From an uncultured Bacteroidales bacterium (GTDB lineage: Bacteria > Bacteroidota > Bacteroidia > Bacteroidales > UBA932): a stretch of 14,349 nucleotides of DNA. The notes under the pieces are model-generated. The model saw nothing but the letters and a program-made list of their open reading frames with translations, was not told the origin of the DNA and did no database searches. How positions within the stretch are numbered: the stretch's first letter is position 1; each line of letters opens with the position of its first letter. The translations under genes were made by a program, and so were the position numbers. The stretch is taken from NCBI GenBank assembly GCA_905234775.1, contig CAJOJC010000050.1:1-14349 (forward strand). The letters are read 5' to 3'. Positions 7,801 through 14,349 of this stretch are shown here, one piece after another.

Positions 7801-7973
7801 TCGAGGTCTGTGACGGCACCGTTGCCGGTTCCGGCGACTATCACGGCCGCTCCCGGTAGCGGGTAGCCTGAGACGTCGCGAACCGTTCCCGAGACGGTAA
7901 GGCTTTGGGCGCTGAGGCTTGTCGCTCCTGCGAGGAGGACAAGCAGCGTTGCAAGCGTCTTTAATATCTTCAT
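4896..7973 (-). CDS. susC: SusC/RagA-family TonB-dependent outer-membrane transporter
   Basis: TonB-dependent oligosaccharide importer of the outer membrane, 1025 residues, complete. A signal peptide ends at about LSA (residue 22). Residues about 25-98 form the carboxypeptidase-regulatory-like beta-sandwich (VSGTV, GAAVIVAGT, GAVTDLEGRYEL). The TonB-box region LEETVVVGYG is at 103-112. The plug domain follows, with GSVASVKAEKI, LLQGRVAGVQV, RIRGNSSLNGSNSPLVVIDG and EVLKDASASAIYGSRGANGV, all hallmarks of SusC. The rest is a beta-barrel ending in an aromatic residue (LDFNF). The ATG overlaps the stop of the upstream glycosidase by 4 bases (ATGA), implying translational coupling. It pairs with the SusD encoded next. 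It is powered by TonB-ExbBD from elsewhere. Substrate is inferred from the neighbouring mannanase. Confidence 0.97.
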   Translation of the reverse strand: MKILKTLATLLVLLAGATSLSAQSLTVSGTVRDVSGYPLPGAAVIVAGTGNGAVTDLEGRYELRNVAAAASLTVDILGYKSQTVQVGGRAVIDFVLEEDSVLLEETVVVGYGQVKKSDLTGSVASVKAEKITDIPANSVDALLQGRVAGVQVTNASQDPGASSTVRIRGNSSLNGSNSPLVVIDGFPYGEAGAISQINPQDIISMEVLKDASASAIYGSRGANGVILITTRKAQGTKTRISVRQQTTLSQFTQPLHLWRDPVLMALLSNESRANSGLTQLYIGATNANGVYYPSIDELQTTWTTNTKWDEIVFNKAPISDNTTVQVQSSNDRTMFTASANYYRDNGMYIEDTYTKYGANFAVDHKVYDNFRMKASANITTNKRHNNGYLSYNRNPIFPVYDDEGNFWQYSVQDYYHPLALTQFRKQDKTGLNVISYMAADWRPFDWLNITGQVNYKHGETISDYYFPKKYTERGVFNNGYGAIENWMDDNLVVETYATLDKEFGLHHVTAMAGYSYEDYLSRSSGLAGVGFVNESLANENLAAGDPEKYQISNSLYQTKLISGLLRLNYTFAGKYLATFTARADGSSKFGADNKWAFFPSGALSWKINEEDFLKDVSQIDLLKVRASYGISGNQGISAYQTLSRYGQHKYYYDGAWTTAIGPGYQSGTTGDGGIYAVWSGIPNTGLKWETTSQLDLGVDGSFYDNRLNVTFDWYWKHTSDLLRQRNIAPSSGYDKMWVNDGEILNRGIELTIDGIIYRDRDWNVGGTFIFSKNRNKVVSLGNSVEAGLNTDVRTGMQYEFYGNSSEQYRGFTNILAVGYPMYVFYGYVTDGIIQSLAEGLGAGLSGDDAQPGEFKYVDIYNADMLDTVNEDDRCIIGDPNPDFLASLSLNMSWKNLDASIFFNGVFGNDVINTKRFDQPNNMPLRWTPDNHSNKYPKLSDTRQTKFSSWWIEDGSFVRIQTCTIGYKIPLSKKDYGRTLRIYLSGDNLFTFTKFTGYDPEVSALGLYSGGYPRLRKLTFGLDFNF

Positions 7974-9487
7974 AAAATAAAGGTTTGTTCCTTATTCGGA
8001 AGGATGTTTAGCTTAGTGATTCTGTATGTTTTGTGGTCTCCGATCACTACGGAGAATGTGGTTATCGGTTTTGTGGTAGGGTTGAAGATATAGACGAACA
8101 CCTTCTTTCCGCACCTTACTGCATATCCGTCGTTTCCTGCGACCCTAACTTCGAGAGGTTCGAAACAGCCTCCGCCCGCCTCGAGCATCTGGTCGCTGAG
8201 GGCGCGTACTTCCGCAATCTTACGGTCGGTGCCGCGTGAGTCGAACCATTCCCACCACCAGCTCATCGGGGCTATGGGGGTAGGGTTGAAGAGACCGTAG
8301 TACATGGCGCGGGTAAAGTCCATATCGAGCCCGTCTGCAATCTCCTCGAAATTCTTGAACCAGTCCCATTCGTAGCCGGCTTCGCCTATTACGTAAGGCT
8401 TGCCGAATTCCTGCTCATATTTATTGATAGTACCCGGGATGCCGGCCGTGCCCTTGTAGATATGTTTCTGATTGAAATCTATCTCCGGGATGCTGTTCAG
8501 ACCTTCGATATCGCGATGTGAGATTGAAGTCGTGATCATATGGCAGTGGGGATCCAGGTCGCGGAGGTATTTTGCCATCTCGGCATGCCAGTCTGCGATG
8601 GCGGCTGCCGGAATAGGGTTCTCTGAGTCTGCGAACTGGATGTTGTCTACCTCGTTGAAGAATTCCCATGCGGCTACGGCAGGGCTGTAACTCCAGCGGG
8701 CTACGATATATCGGAGGTAGTTGCGGTAGCGGGCCTTAGCGTCTTCCGTAGTGAAGAAGTCATTGTCTGCCACCACATTTCCCTGGCCCATGCAGAGCAT
8801 TATCTTGATATCCAGGCTGTCTGCCAGATCGAGGACGTGGTCCAGCCTTTCTACCGCGCTGGCATTGACTGGTTCGTCGGTTTCCTCGTAGCGGGGATTG
8901 TTGATGTCTTTCTGTCTGTCGATGGGGAAGTTCCAGCTACACATCCACATCCTGGTGAAATTTCCGCCATGGGCTTTGAGCCGGGGGAGCATCACGTCGT
9001 AATTGTAGATGTCTGCCTGCTGGTGGAGTTCGCTAAGATGGGGATTGTCGTCTTCAATGCGCGACTCCCAGCAAAGGTTTTCACCTATTCCGCGGAAAGG
9101 GGTACCGTCGTCGAAGGCGAAGGTCCAGTTGTCGCGGGGATGGAGGAAGCCCTTACACTCGGAGGGATAGACTATAAGCGTTTGATCGTCGAAATCGGCG
9201 GCAAAATCTTCGCCTTCAGTATAAATGAATCTCAGGGAGTATCTTCCGGACTGGGTAGGGGTGAAGCGGGCGATCCAGGTATTGTCCGAGCCGGAGTAGA
9301 AACAGGGCAGGACGCCGTGTTTACCGTCCGGAGCATAGAATTCCATATCTACGGCCGCTTCTTCCGAGCGGTAGGGATTGTCCCATGAGCCGCCGGAGAC
9401 CGTAATAGCGAACTCCGCTTTGTCGTAGGCAGAGACCTTGGCAGGGCCGTTAAGCCCCAGAACGACTGAGAGAAGAACTGCCAGCAT
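7970..9487 (-). CDS. Clan GH-A glycoside hydrolase (GH5-like) with DUF5060-like N-domain
   Basis: Secreted or periplasmic retaining glycosidase, 505 residues. An N-terminal signal peptide probably ends at VSA (residue 20). Residues about 22-108 look like a DUF5060 immunoglobulin-type domain (NPY, APDG, W-x-x-RF-x-PT-x-x-G-x-Y). Residues about 113-435 look like a TIM barrel: GIGENLCW (133-140), GGNFTRMWM (174-182), WEFFNE with predicted acid/base Glu279, and VIGEAG with predicted nucleophile Glu369; SWWWEW (409-414) probably lines the active site. A small beta-domain ends the protein. It fits GH5-like enzymes, but I cannot fix family or subfamily; a mannanase or mannosidase role follows from the GH26 nearby. 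The start is fixed because an in-frame TAG lies two codons upstream (TAG CAT ATG). Unusually, the signal peptide has no Lys or Arg before its hydrophobic core. Confidence 0.85.
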   Translation of the reverse strand: MLAVLLSVVLGLNGPAKVSAYDKAEFAITVSGGSWDNPYRSEEAAVDMEFYAPDGKHGVLPCFYSGSDNTWIARFTPTQSGRYSLRFIYTEGEDFAADFDDQTLIVYPSECKGFLHPRDNWTFAFDDGTPFRGIGENLCWESRIEDDNPHLSELHQQADIYNYDVMLPRLKAHGGNFTRMWMCSWNFPIDRQKDINNPRYEETDEPVNASAVERLDHVLDLADSLDIKIMLCMGQGNVVADNDFFTTEDAKARYRNYLRYIVARWSYSPAVAAWEFFNEVDNIQFADSENPIPAAAIADWHAEMAKYLRDLDPHCHMITTSISHRDIEGLNSIPEIDFNQKHIYKGTAGIPGTINKYEQEFGKPYVIGEAGYEWDWFKNFEEIADGLDMDFTRAMYYGLFNPTPIAPMSWWWEWFDSRGTDRKIAEVRALSDQMLEAGGGCFEPLEVRVAGNDGYAVRCGKKVFVYIFNPTTKPITTFSVVIGDHKTYRITKLNILPNKEQTFIL

Positions 9488-9490
9488 ATG

Positions 9491-11706
9491 CTATTCTTTA
9501 CACCATTTGTCCAGCCAGGCGTAGAACTCGCGGTGCCAGAAGAGGGAATTCTGAGGCTGGAGGATCCAGTGATTCTCTTCGGGGAAAATAAGGAGCTTGC
9601 TCGGAACACCCATCATCTGGGCCGCGTTGAAGGCCGCCATTCCCTGGGTATAAGGGATGCGGAAATCCATCATACCGTGGATGCAGAGGATGGGGGTGTG
9701 CCACTTAAGGACATTGCTCTGGGGATCCTTTGCGTAGTGATTCTTAGCTTTCGCGGTCTTCGCATAAGGGGCGCCGGCCTGCTGCATTCCGCCGAAATAG
9801 ATTCCGTCTCCGGCGGGTCCGGTCTCTCCCGGACGGTAGTCGTATTCGGTCAGTCCGCCGTTGTCCCAGTTGGCGAACCACATTTCTTCGGTGGTGAACC
9901 AGAGGGCCTTTTCGTCGCGATGAAGCAGTCGTATAAATCTCCATGGAGCCCCTCGAGCATGTATGCCGAGAATCCGCCGTAGGAGGCACCAACGCACGCG
10001 AGTTTACCTACATAGGGTTTACTCTTGATCCAGCGGCCTGCGGAGAGGTAGTCCTGCATGTTGAGACCGGGGTAATCTCCACTGATCTGCTCTTTCCACG
10101 GCTGGCCGAAGGCAGTAGTTCCGCGGCGGTTGGGCATGATCACGATATAGCCCTGCTGGGCCATCAGGCGATAACACCAGCGGTAGCTCCAATCCTGAGA
10201 GTTAGTACCCTGGGGGCCGCCGAGCACGATCTCGACTGCGGGATAAACCTTCGAAGGGTCGAACTTAGGCGGGTAGAGTACCCAGCACTGCATGTCCTGA
10301 TTGTCGACAGTTTTCACTATCACGCTCTCGGAGGTGGGTTCGTCGAGCTGGTCGAGGATGTGTTTGTTCTCGGTTGTAATCTGCTTGAAACCATCTTTAT
10401 TAACAGCGACGAGTTCGACGGGGAAGTTGAGGCAATAGTAGCTGGTAAGGAGCGTTCCGTCCGGCTTTACTGCGAAGGGACTGAAGAAGTCGAAGTTCCA
10501 GCCGTCTTTGGTAAGCTGTTCGGCTACGCCGTCGAGGCCGATGTTGAATATCTTACCCGTTCCTTCCGTAATGGAGTTGAAATACAGGGATTTACTGTCT
10601 TCTGCCCAAAGAAGGCCGGAGGCGTCGTACTTGAAGCCGGCGGTAAGTTCCTTGATGTCTCCGACAATAACTCCAGAGGCCTGACCTTCGTCTGTAGTAG
10701 GATAGCCAATTTCGGCGACGAGTATCCTTTGCTTGTCTGCTTCATAACCGTCGCGGGCCATCGAGATCCAGGCGAGCCTGGAGCCGTCCGGGCTCCAGAC
10801 AGGGTCGGTGTCGTAGCCGCCGTCTACCTTCACAGGGGTAGTCTCGCCGGTAAGGATATCATATACATAGATACCGCAGTTGGTGGAGAAGGCGTATTCC
10901 TTTCCGGTTTTCTTCCTGCAGCTGTAGGCCACATAGCGCCCGTTAGGAGCCCAGTCTAACTGCTCGGCGCCGCCGAAAGGTTCGGTAGGGAGTTCGAACG
11001 GTTCGTCTCCGAGAAGGTCGATGCTGTTCTCTGGGGTAATCTTTCCGTTAACGAGGGTAGCTACATAAGTTCTCGGAGTTTCGAGTACCCAGTGATCCCA
11101 ATGTCTGTACATAAGATCCGTTGCCACATAGGCCTGGGCTTTATCGAGGGCAGGATCGCTGTCTTTGGGGGTAGTTACAGGACCCTTGACGGTAGAAATA
11201 TAAAGAATCTGATTTCCGTCTGGAGAGAGCTTGAATTCGCTGATTCCGGCGGGGACATCGCTGAGCTGGTACTTGGCGCCAAGTTTCTTTCCTCCATAGG
11301 CGGCTGCCCAGAGCTGACCTCCCTGAAGGAAATAAATCTTCTTTCCGTCGGGCGACCATCTCGCGTTGCTCGCGCTCTTTGCGTAGCGGGTCAGCTGAAC
11401 CCTGTTACTGCCGTCGGGATCGCAGACGAAGAGATTTCTGCAGCTGCGGTTCTGCTCGATAGAGGTGTAACTTACTCCGTAGAGTATCTTCTTACCGTCG
11501 GGGGAGAGCTGAGGGTCGCTCAGGCGCCCCAGGGCGAGAAGTGTTTCGGGGGTCATCACTCCGTCTTCTATCTGAATATCGGACTGGGGGATATAACCGG
11601 ATTCGGTCTTGTTGGGTTTTATAACTTTGCTCATAAGCGCAGATATTCCGTAGCCTATGCAGCAGCATACGGCCACGACGCAAAACAGTTTGAGAAACTT
11701 TTTCAT
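9491..11706 (-). pseudogene. S9 family peptidase (prolyl oligopeptidase/DPP-like), disrupted by internal deletion
   Basis: Homologue of S9 serine peptidases that remove dipeptides or cut after proline. The first frame (11706-9850) gives a hydrophobic N-terminus (signal peptide or anchor), then a beta-propeller with repeated SPDGK-type PD40 blades (near residues 68, 118, 161, 304), then the start of the alpha/beta-hydrolase domain with nucleophile Ser575 in GASYGG. After DCFIA the homology jumps to another frame, which runs from about 9920 to the stop at 9491 and holds TTEEMWFANWDNGG, the Asp of MMDFRIPYTQG and the His of PEENHW. Family members normally have an HDG-x-F-N-like stretch between these parts; about 16 bases (or 16 plus a multiple of 3) seem missing around 9909-9921. 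The first product (618 residues) would lack Asp and His, so activity is unlikely unless this is an assembly artefact. The stop lies 3 bases before the GH-A start. Confidence 0.88.
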
Positions 11707-11792
11707 CCGTTGTATATAGTTATTCTGCTTACTAAGTTACAAAGAAAACGACAAAAAACACTATCTTTACCAGACTAAACACATATTCGGGA
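11707..11792. promoter_or_regulatory. Divergent promoter region between the PUL and dcuB
   Basis: This 86-bp AT-rich gap between divergent start codons must hold the promoter for the rightward dcuB operon, and it is the only sizeable upstream gap for the six-gene leftward operon. On the plus strand, TATCTTTA (11762-11769) matches the Bacteroidetes -7 consensus TAnnTTTG at all but the last base, but the -33 position about 21 bp upstream holds only TTAC. On the minus strand, TAACTTAG (11739-11732) is a weaker -7 candidate without a properly spaced TTTG. No clear operator or riboswitch is seen. Confidence 0.45.
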
Positions 11793-13166
11793 ATGACATT
11801 TACGATGATTATCGAGCTGCTGATCGTACTGGCAGCACTCTACGTTGGCTCGCGCTACGGATCTCTCGCCCTGGGCGCAATTTCCGGTATCGGCCTCGCT
11901 ATATTGGTCTTCGGCTTCGGCCTTAAGCCCGGAACTCCTCCGACCGACGTCATCTATATTATTATAGCCGCAGTTACCTGCGCCGGAACCCTTCAGGCTT
12001 CCGGAGGTATGGACTGGATGATTCAGGTGGCGGAGAAGATACTGAGAAAGCATCCGAACAGAATCACCTTCCTGGGACCGCTCGTGACCTTCTTCCTTAC
12101 GGTTCTCGTGGGTACGGGACACGTCGTGTACACCATAATGCCTATTATCTGCGACATCGCTCTTAAGAAGAACATCAGGCCCGAAAGGCCCTGCGGTGTT
12201 TCGTCGATAGCCTCTCAGGTCGGTATCACATGTTCGCCTATCGCCGCGGCTGTAGTCGCTTTTGTGACTATTTCTAACGCCAACGGCTACATGGTCAGCA
12301 TCCCTCAGGTCCTGATGGTTACTATCCCGGCTTGTCTGTGCGGTATCATCTGCGCTTCGTTCGCTTCATGGCACAGAGGAAAGGACCTCGACAAAGACCC
12401 TGAATTCCAGAAAAGGGTGGCGGATCCCAAGATCCATAAATATATGTACGGAAACTCCGCAACTACCCTCGACAAGGAGATTTCCAAAGAAGCCAAGGCC
12501 TCCGTATTTATCTTCCTCGGAGCCCTTCTGATAATCGTCGGTTTCGCTTTCTGTCAGATGATCAAGATAGGCGACGAACCGCTGGCGAAGATCATCAATC
12601 TCCCGAAGATGAATCTCTGCATCCAGATCATCATGCTGTGTGCGGCAGCCTGCAATATTATTTTCTGCAAGGTTAATCTTCCCAATACCGTTTCCGGTTC
12701 CGTGTGGAAGTCCGGTATGGTAGCCGTTATCGCAATCTACGGTATCGCCTGGCTGGCAGATACATATTTCGGCAATTATCTGGACCAGATGAAGGCAATG
12801 CTCTCCGACCTGGTTACAGCATACCCCTGGTCCATCGCTTTCGTCTTCTTCCTTGTCAGCGTTCTGATCAACTCCCAGGGCGCAGTGGTGGTCGCGATGC
12901 TGCCGCTTGCTTACCAGCTTGGAATAGCCGGCCCCGTGCTTCTGGGTGTGCTTCCGAGCGTATATGGGTACTTCTTCATCCCTAACTATCCGTCCGATAT
13001 CGCTACAGTAAACTTCGATCGAAGCGGAACGACCGTGATAGGTAAGTACCTGCTCAACCATAGTTTCATGATGCCGGGTCTTATAAGCGTGACCGTTTCA
13101 ACCATTATCGGATATCTGATTACAAACGTTTTCTTCCCAGGCTATTTCGCCGGTTTCATACAGTAA
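11793..13166 (+). CDS. dcuB: Anaerobic C4-dicarboxylate transporter, DcuA/DcuB family
   Basis: Inner-membrane carrier of the Dcu family, which exchanges or takes up fumarate, malate, aspartate and succinate under anaerobic conditions; in a Bacteroidales cell it would fit succinate export or fumarate-succinate exchange. The 457 residues are mostly membrane segments and match the family along the full length: TLQASGG (66-72), GTGHVVYTI (107-115), NIRPERP (127-133), RGKDLDKDPEFQ in the central cytoplasmic loop (195-206), GMVAVIAIYGIAW (308-320), NYPSD (398-401 and Asp402) and FDRSGTT (408-414), NHSF (422-425). These motifs closely follow E. coli DcuB, though I cannot exclude DcuA as the nearer relative. 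The first ATG is used; a second at residue 5 is possible. It is transcribed away from the PUL, with which it has no obvious link, and its stop overlaps the next gene by one base. Confidence 0.94.
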   Translation: MTFTMIIELLIVLAALYVGSRYGSLALGAISGIGLAILVFGFGLKPGTPPTDVIYIIIAAVTCAGTLQASGGMDWMIQVAEKILRKHPNRITFLGPLVTFFLTVLVGTGHVVYTIMPIICDIALKKNIRPERPCGVSSIASQVGITCSPIAAAVVAFVTISNANGYMVSIPQVLMVTIPACLCGIICASFASWHRGKDLDKDPEFQKRVADPKIHKYMYGNSATTLDKEISKEAKASVFIFLGALLIIVGFAFCQMIKIGDEPLAKIINLPKMNLCIQIIMLCAAACNIIFCKVNLPNTVSGSVWKSGMVAVIAIYGIAWLADTYFGNYLDQMKAMLSDLVTAYPWSIAFVFFLVSVLINSQGAVVVAMLPLAYQLGIAGPVLLGVLPSVYGYFFIPNYPSDIATVNFDRSGTTVIGKYLLNHSFMMPGLISVTVSTIIGYLITNVFFPGYFAGFIQ

Positions 13167-14083
13167 TGAGAAAGCTTCTTATTCCAGTACTGGGGGCCGC
13201 GTTCCTCCTTACTCTGAATTCCTGCTCATATAAGGAACACCTGTTTCTTCCTGTAGAAGGAACAGTGTGGACCCTTAAGGTAGGCAAAGTAACTACCTGG
13301 GCCTGTTTCCACGACGCAGACAGCGCGAGCCTCCTCCAACACAATGCGGAGCTCGGCCGTGTCCAGTCAGACCACGGTACCTACACTGCAGATGGACACG
13401 TCCTTACGATCAAGACGGAATACGCGTCCGAATATACTATCAACAGGACTTTCTTCAATCTGAAGCGCGTCAATAAAAACGACGACTATACCCAGCTTTC
13501 GCCCTGTTCGTATCACACCCTTGCCGGTTCGGTATGGATGACCCCTATCCACAACGACCTCCATATCGCATATTTCCTGTCTGATACTGAGTGCGTAGAT
13601 ATTCTCTATTCCAACATCAGCCGTGAAGACACCGGATCAGCCTATGGATGGAGCGGAGTGAAAAAAGCGGCCGTATTAAAAGGAAGTTCCGTCGAAGCCG
13701 GCGGCCTTTCCGCCACTCTTTACAGCGGGATAATGACCAGCGGTGTGTACGCGGCTCAGTCTGTCTCGCCCCCTCTTGAAGAAGAAGGGACTTCCGAACT
13801 GAAAGGTACGGTCTGGACCTACAACAACACCGGACACCCGGCCGATATCCCCATAGCTTATATCTTCAGCGGTAAGGATCTCTTCGTTCGTATATCCGGC
13901 TTATGGGCCGGAACAGTCTCTGATTCCCGCATCAGTCCCATCATTTTCGATGTCGCAATCGGAACATATACCGTAAGCGGCGGCAATCTTACCCTCAAGG
14001 TAGGGGATAAAGAAGAAAGCTGCCCCATTTCCGGAAGCAGCTTCACTCTTTCTGAAAGGACTTTCAGTAAACTCGCTTACTGA
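13166..14083 (+). CDS. Hypothetical lipoprotein with three GxVW repeats
   Basis: Function unknown. The 305-residue protein starts with MRK, a hydrophobic stretch and a lipobox-like LNSC (Cys20), so it is probably a lipoprotein. It appears built from three related beta-rich units that each open with a small Gly-x-Val-Trp motif: GTVW (32-35), GSVW (121-124) and GTVW (214-217). Units one and three also share GTYT followed by a G-x-LT-x-K strand (71-83 and 266-278), and unit two has GVYA at the matching place. The pattern resembles lipocalin-like or META-type barrels, but I cannot assign a family. Its ATG overlaps the dcuB stop (TAATG), indicating co-transcription and coupled translation; whether it acts with the transporter is not known. 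Its last 7 bases overlap the 3' end of the converging Wzz-like gene. Confidence 0.85.
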   Translation: MRKLLIPVLGAAFLLTLNSCSYKEHLFLPVEGTVWTLKVGKVTTWACFHDADSASLLQHNAELGRVQSDHGTYTADGHVLTIKTEYASEYTINRTFFNLKRVNKNDDYTQLSPCSYHTLAGSVWMTPIHNDLHIAYFLSDTECVDILYSNISREDTGSAYGWSGVKKAAVLKGSSVEAGGLSATLYSGIMTSGVYAAQSVSPPLEEEGTSELKGTVWTYNNTGHPADIPIAYIFSGKDLFVRISGLWAGTVSDSRISPIIFDVAIGTYTVSGGNLTLKVGDKEESCPISGSSFTLSERTFSKLAY

Positions 14084-14349
14084 TCCTCTTTAGCTGAGAA
14101 CATCTCTTTGATCTTCGGGAGGTAACCCTTTCCGATAACCCAGCCGCATCCCAGAACGAATCCGAGGAAAGTCCAGATAACGAGTGTCTTCGCACGGCTG
14201 TTCGAAGGCTTGACGGGAACCGTCACGGGCTGGACTACGGTAAGGATAGGAGTGTCTCTCTTAACCTGCATCTTAGCCTGCTCGAGCTGTTTCGCCATCT
14301 CGGAGTAGATGGAAGAAGCTACGTTATACTTTGCCTGAAGCCTCTCCTG
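14077..14349 (-). CDS. Wzz-like polysaccharide chain-length determinant, C-terminal part
   Basis: The gene is cut by the right window edge; its last 90 residues are visible in an open frame extending to the end. They hold the end of a helical, probably coiled-coil region (QERLQAKYNVASSIYSEMAK onward), then the Wzz/GNVR-type Pro-rich stretch with VQPVTVPVKPS, a basic N-S-R-A-K segment, one transmembrane helix (LVIWTFLGFVLGCGWVIG) and a short cytoplasmic tail ending SAKEDQ. Such proteins sit in the inner membrane and set the length of O-antigen, capsule or exopolysaccharide chains. No tyrosine-kinase domain follows, so it is not a fused Wzc type at this end. A Met codon at 14298 lies within the helical region and should not be taken as the start. 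Its stop codon overlaps the end of the converging lipoprotein gene. Confidence 0.85.
   Translation of the reverse strand, partial: QERLQAKYNVASSIYSEMAKQLEQAKMQVKRDTPILTVVQPVTVPVKPSNSRAKTLVIWTFLGFVLGCGWVIGKGYLPKIKEMFSAKEDQ

Noticed and set aside
9907..9921. Programmed -1 frameshift as explanation for the split S9 gene
   Set aside because: The resumed frame is -1 relative to the first, but ACG-AAA-AGG is not a proper X-XXY-YYZ slippery site, and a shift there would still leave a conserved family segment missing.
9943..10959. 338-codon plus-strand open frame antisense to the S9 peptidase
   Set aside because: The opposite strand shows clear S9 propeller and hydrolase motifs; the antisense frame has low-complexity Val/Gly/Glu composition without recognisable domains. 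The same reasoning removes 582-1409, 2549-3100, 6603-7232 and 11092-11778.

Overview
The window looks like a chromosomal segment from an anaerobic Bacteroidales member, with a GC content that looks moderate (about half). The evidence is a SusC/SusD pair, several Bacteroidetes-type lipoproteins with short lipoboxes, a Dcu-type C4-dicarboxylate transporter suited to succinate and fumarate metabolism, and weak or absent Shine-Dalgarno sequences. I cannot name the genus from sequence alone.

Layout. Positions 1-452 carry no convincing gene but are full of inverted repeats: a nested hairpin region (143-227) and a 51-bp-spaced pair of near-identical hairpins (313-398) that probably terminate the operon to their right. 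From 11706 leftward to 453, six genes on the minus strand are packed with gaps of 6 bases or less, or with overlaps. In transcription order they are an S9 prolyl-oligopeptidase-family peptidase (broken by a small internal deletion), a clan GH-A glycosidase with a DUF5060-like N-terminal domain, SusC, SusD, a duplicated SusE/SGBP-like surface lipoprotein, and a GH26 endo-beta-mannanase lipoprotein. This is a polysaccharide utilisation locus (PUL), most likely for a beta-mannan (mannan, glucomannan or galactomannan). GH26 would cut the polymer at the cell surface, SusD and the duplicated lipoprotein would bind it, SusC would import oligosaccharides, and the GH-A enzyme would cut further. No regulator (HTCS, SusR, ECF sigma/anti-sigma), no GH130 and no epimerase lies in the window, so the locus as seen is minimal or continues elsewhere.

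Right of a divergent 86-bp promoter region (11707-11792), a plus-strand pair encodes a DcuA/DcuB-type transporter and, overlapping it by one base, a lipoprotein made of three GxVW-headed repeats. At the right edge a minus-strand gene, cut by the window end, encodes the C-terminus of a Wzz-like polysaccharide chain-length protein. Its stop codon overlaps the 3' end of the lipoprotein gene by 7 bases.

The most notable points are the S9 peptidase deletion, which separates the catalytic Ser from the Asp and His; the internal duplication of the SusE-position lipoprotein around a Pro-Gly-Thr-Asp linker; the covarying tandem hairpins at the operon end; and the uncharacterised three-repeat lipoprotein coupled to the transporter. 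I found no clear evidence for a wholly new multi-gene system.
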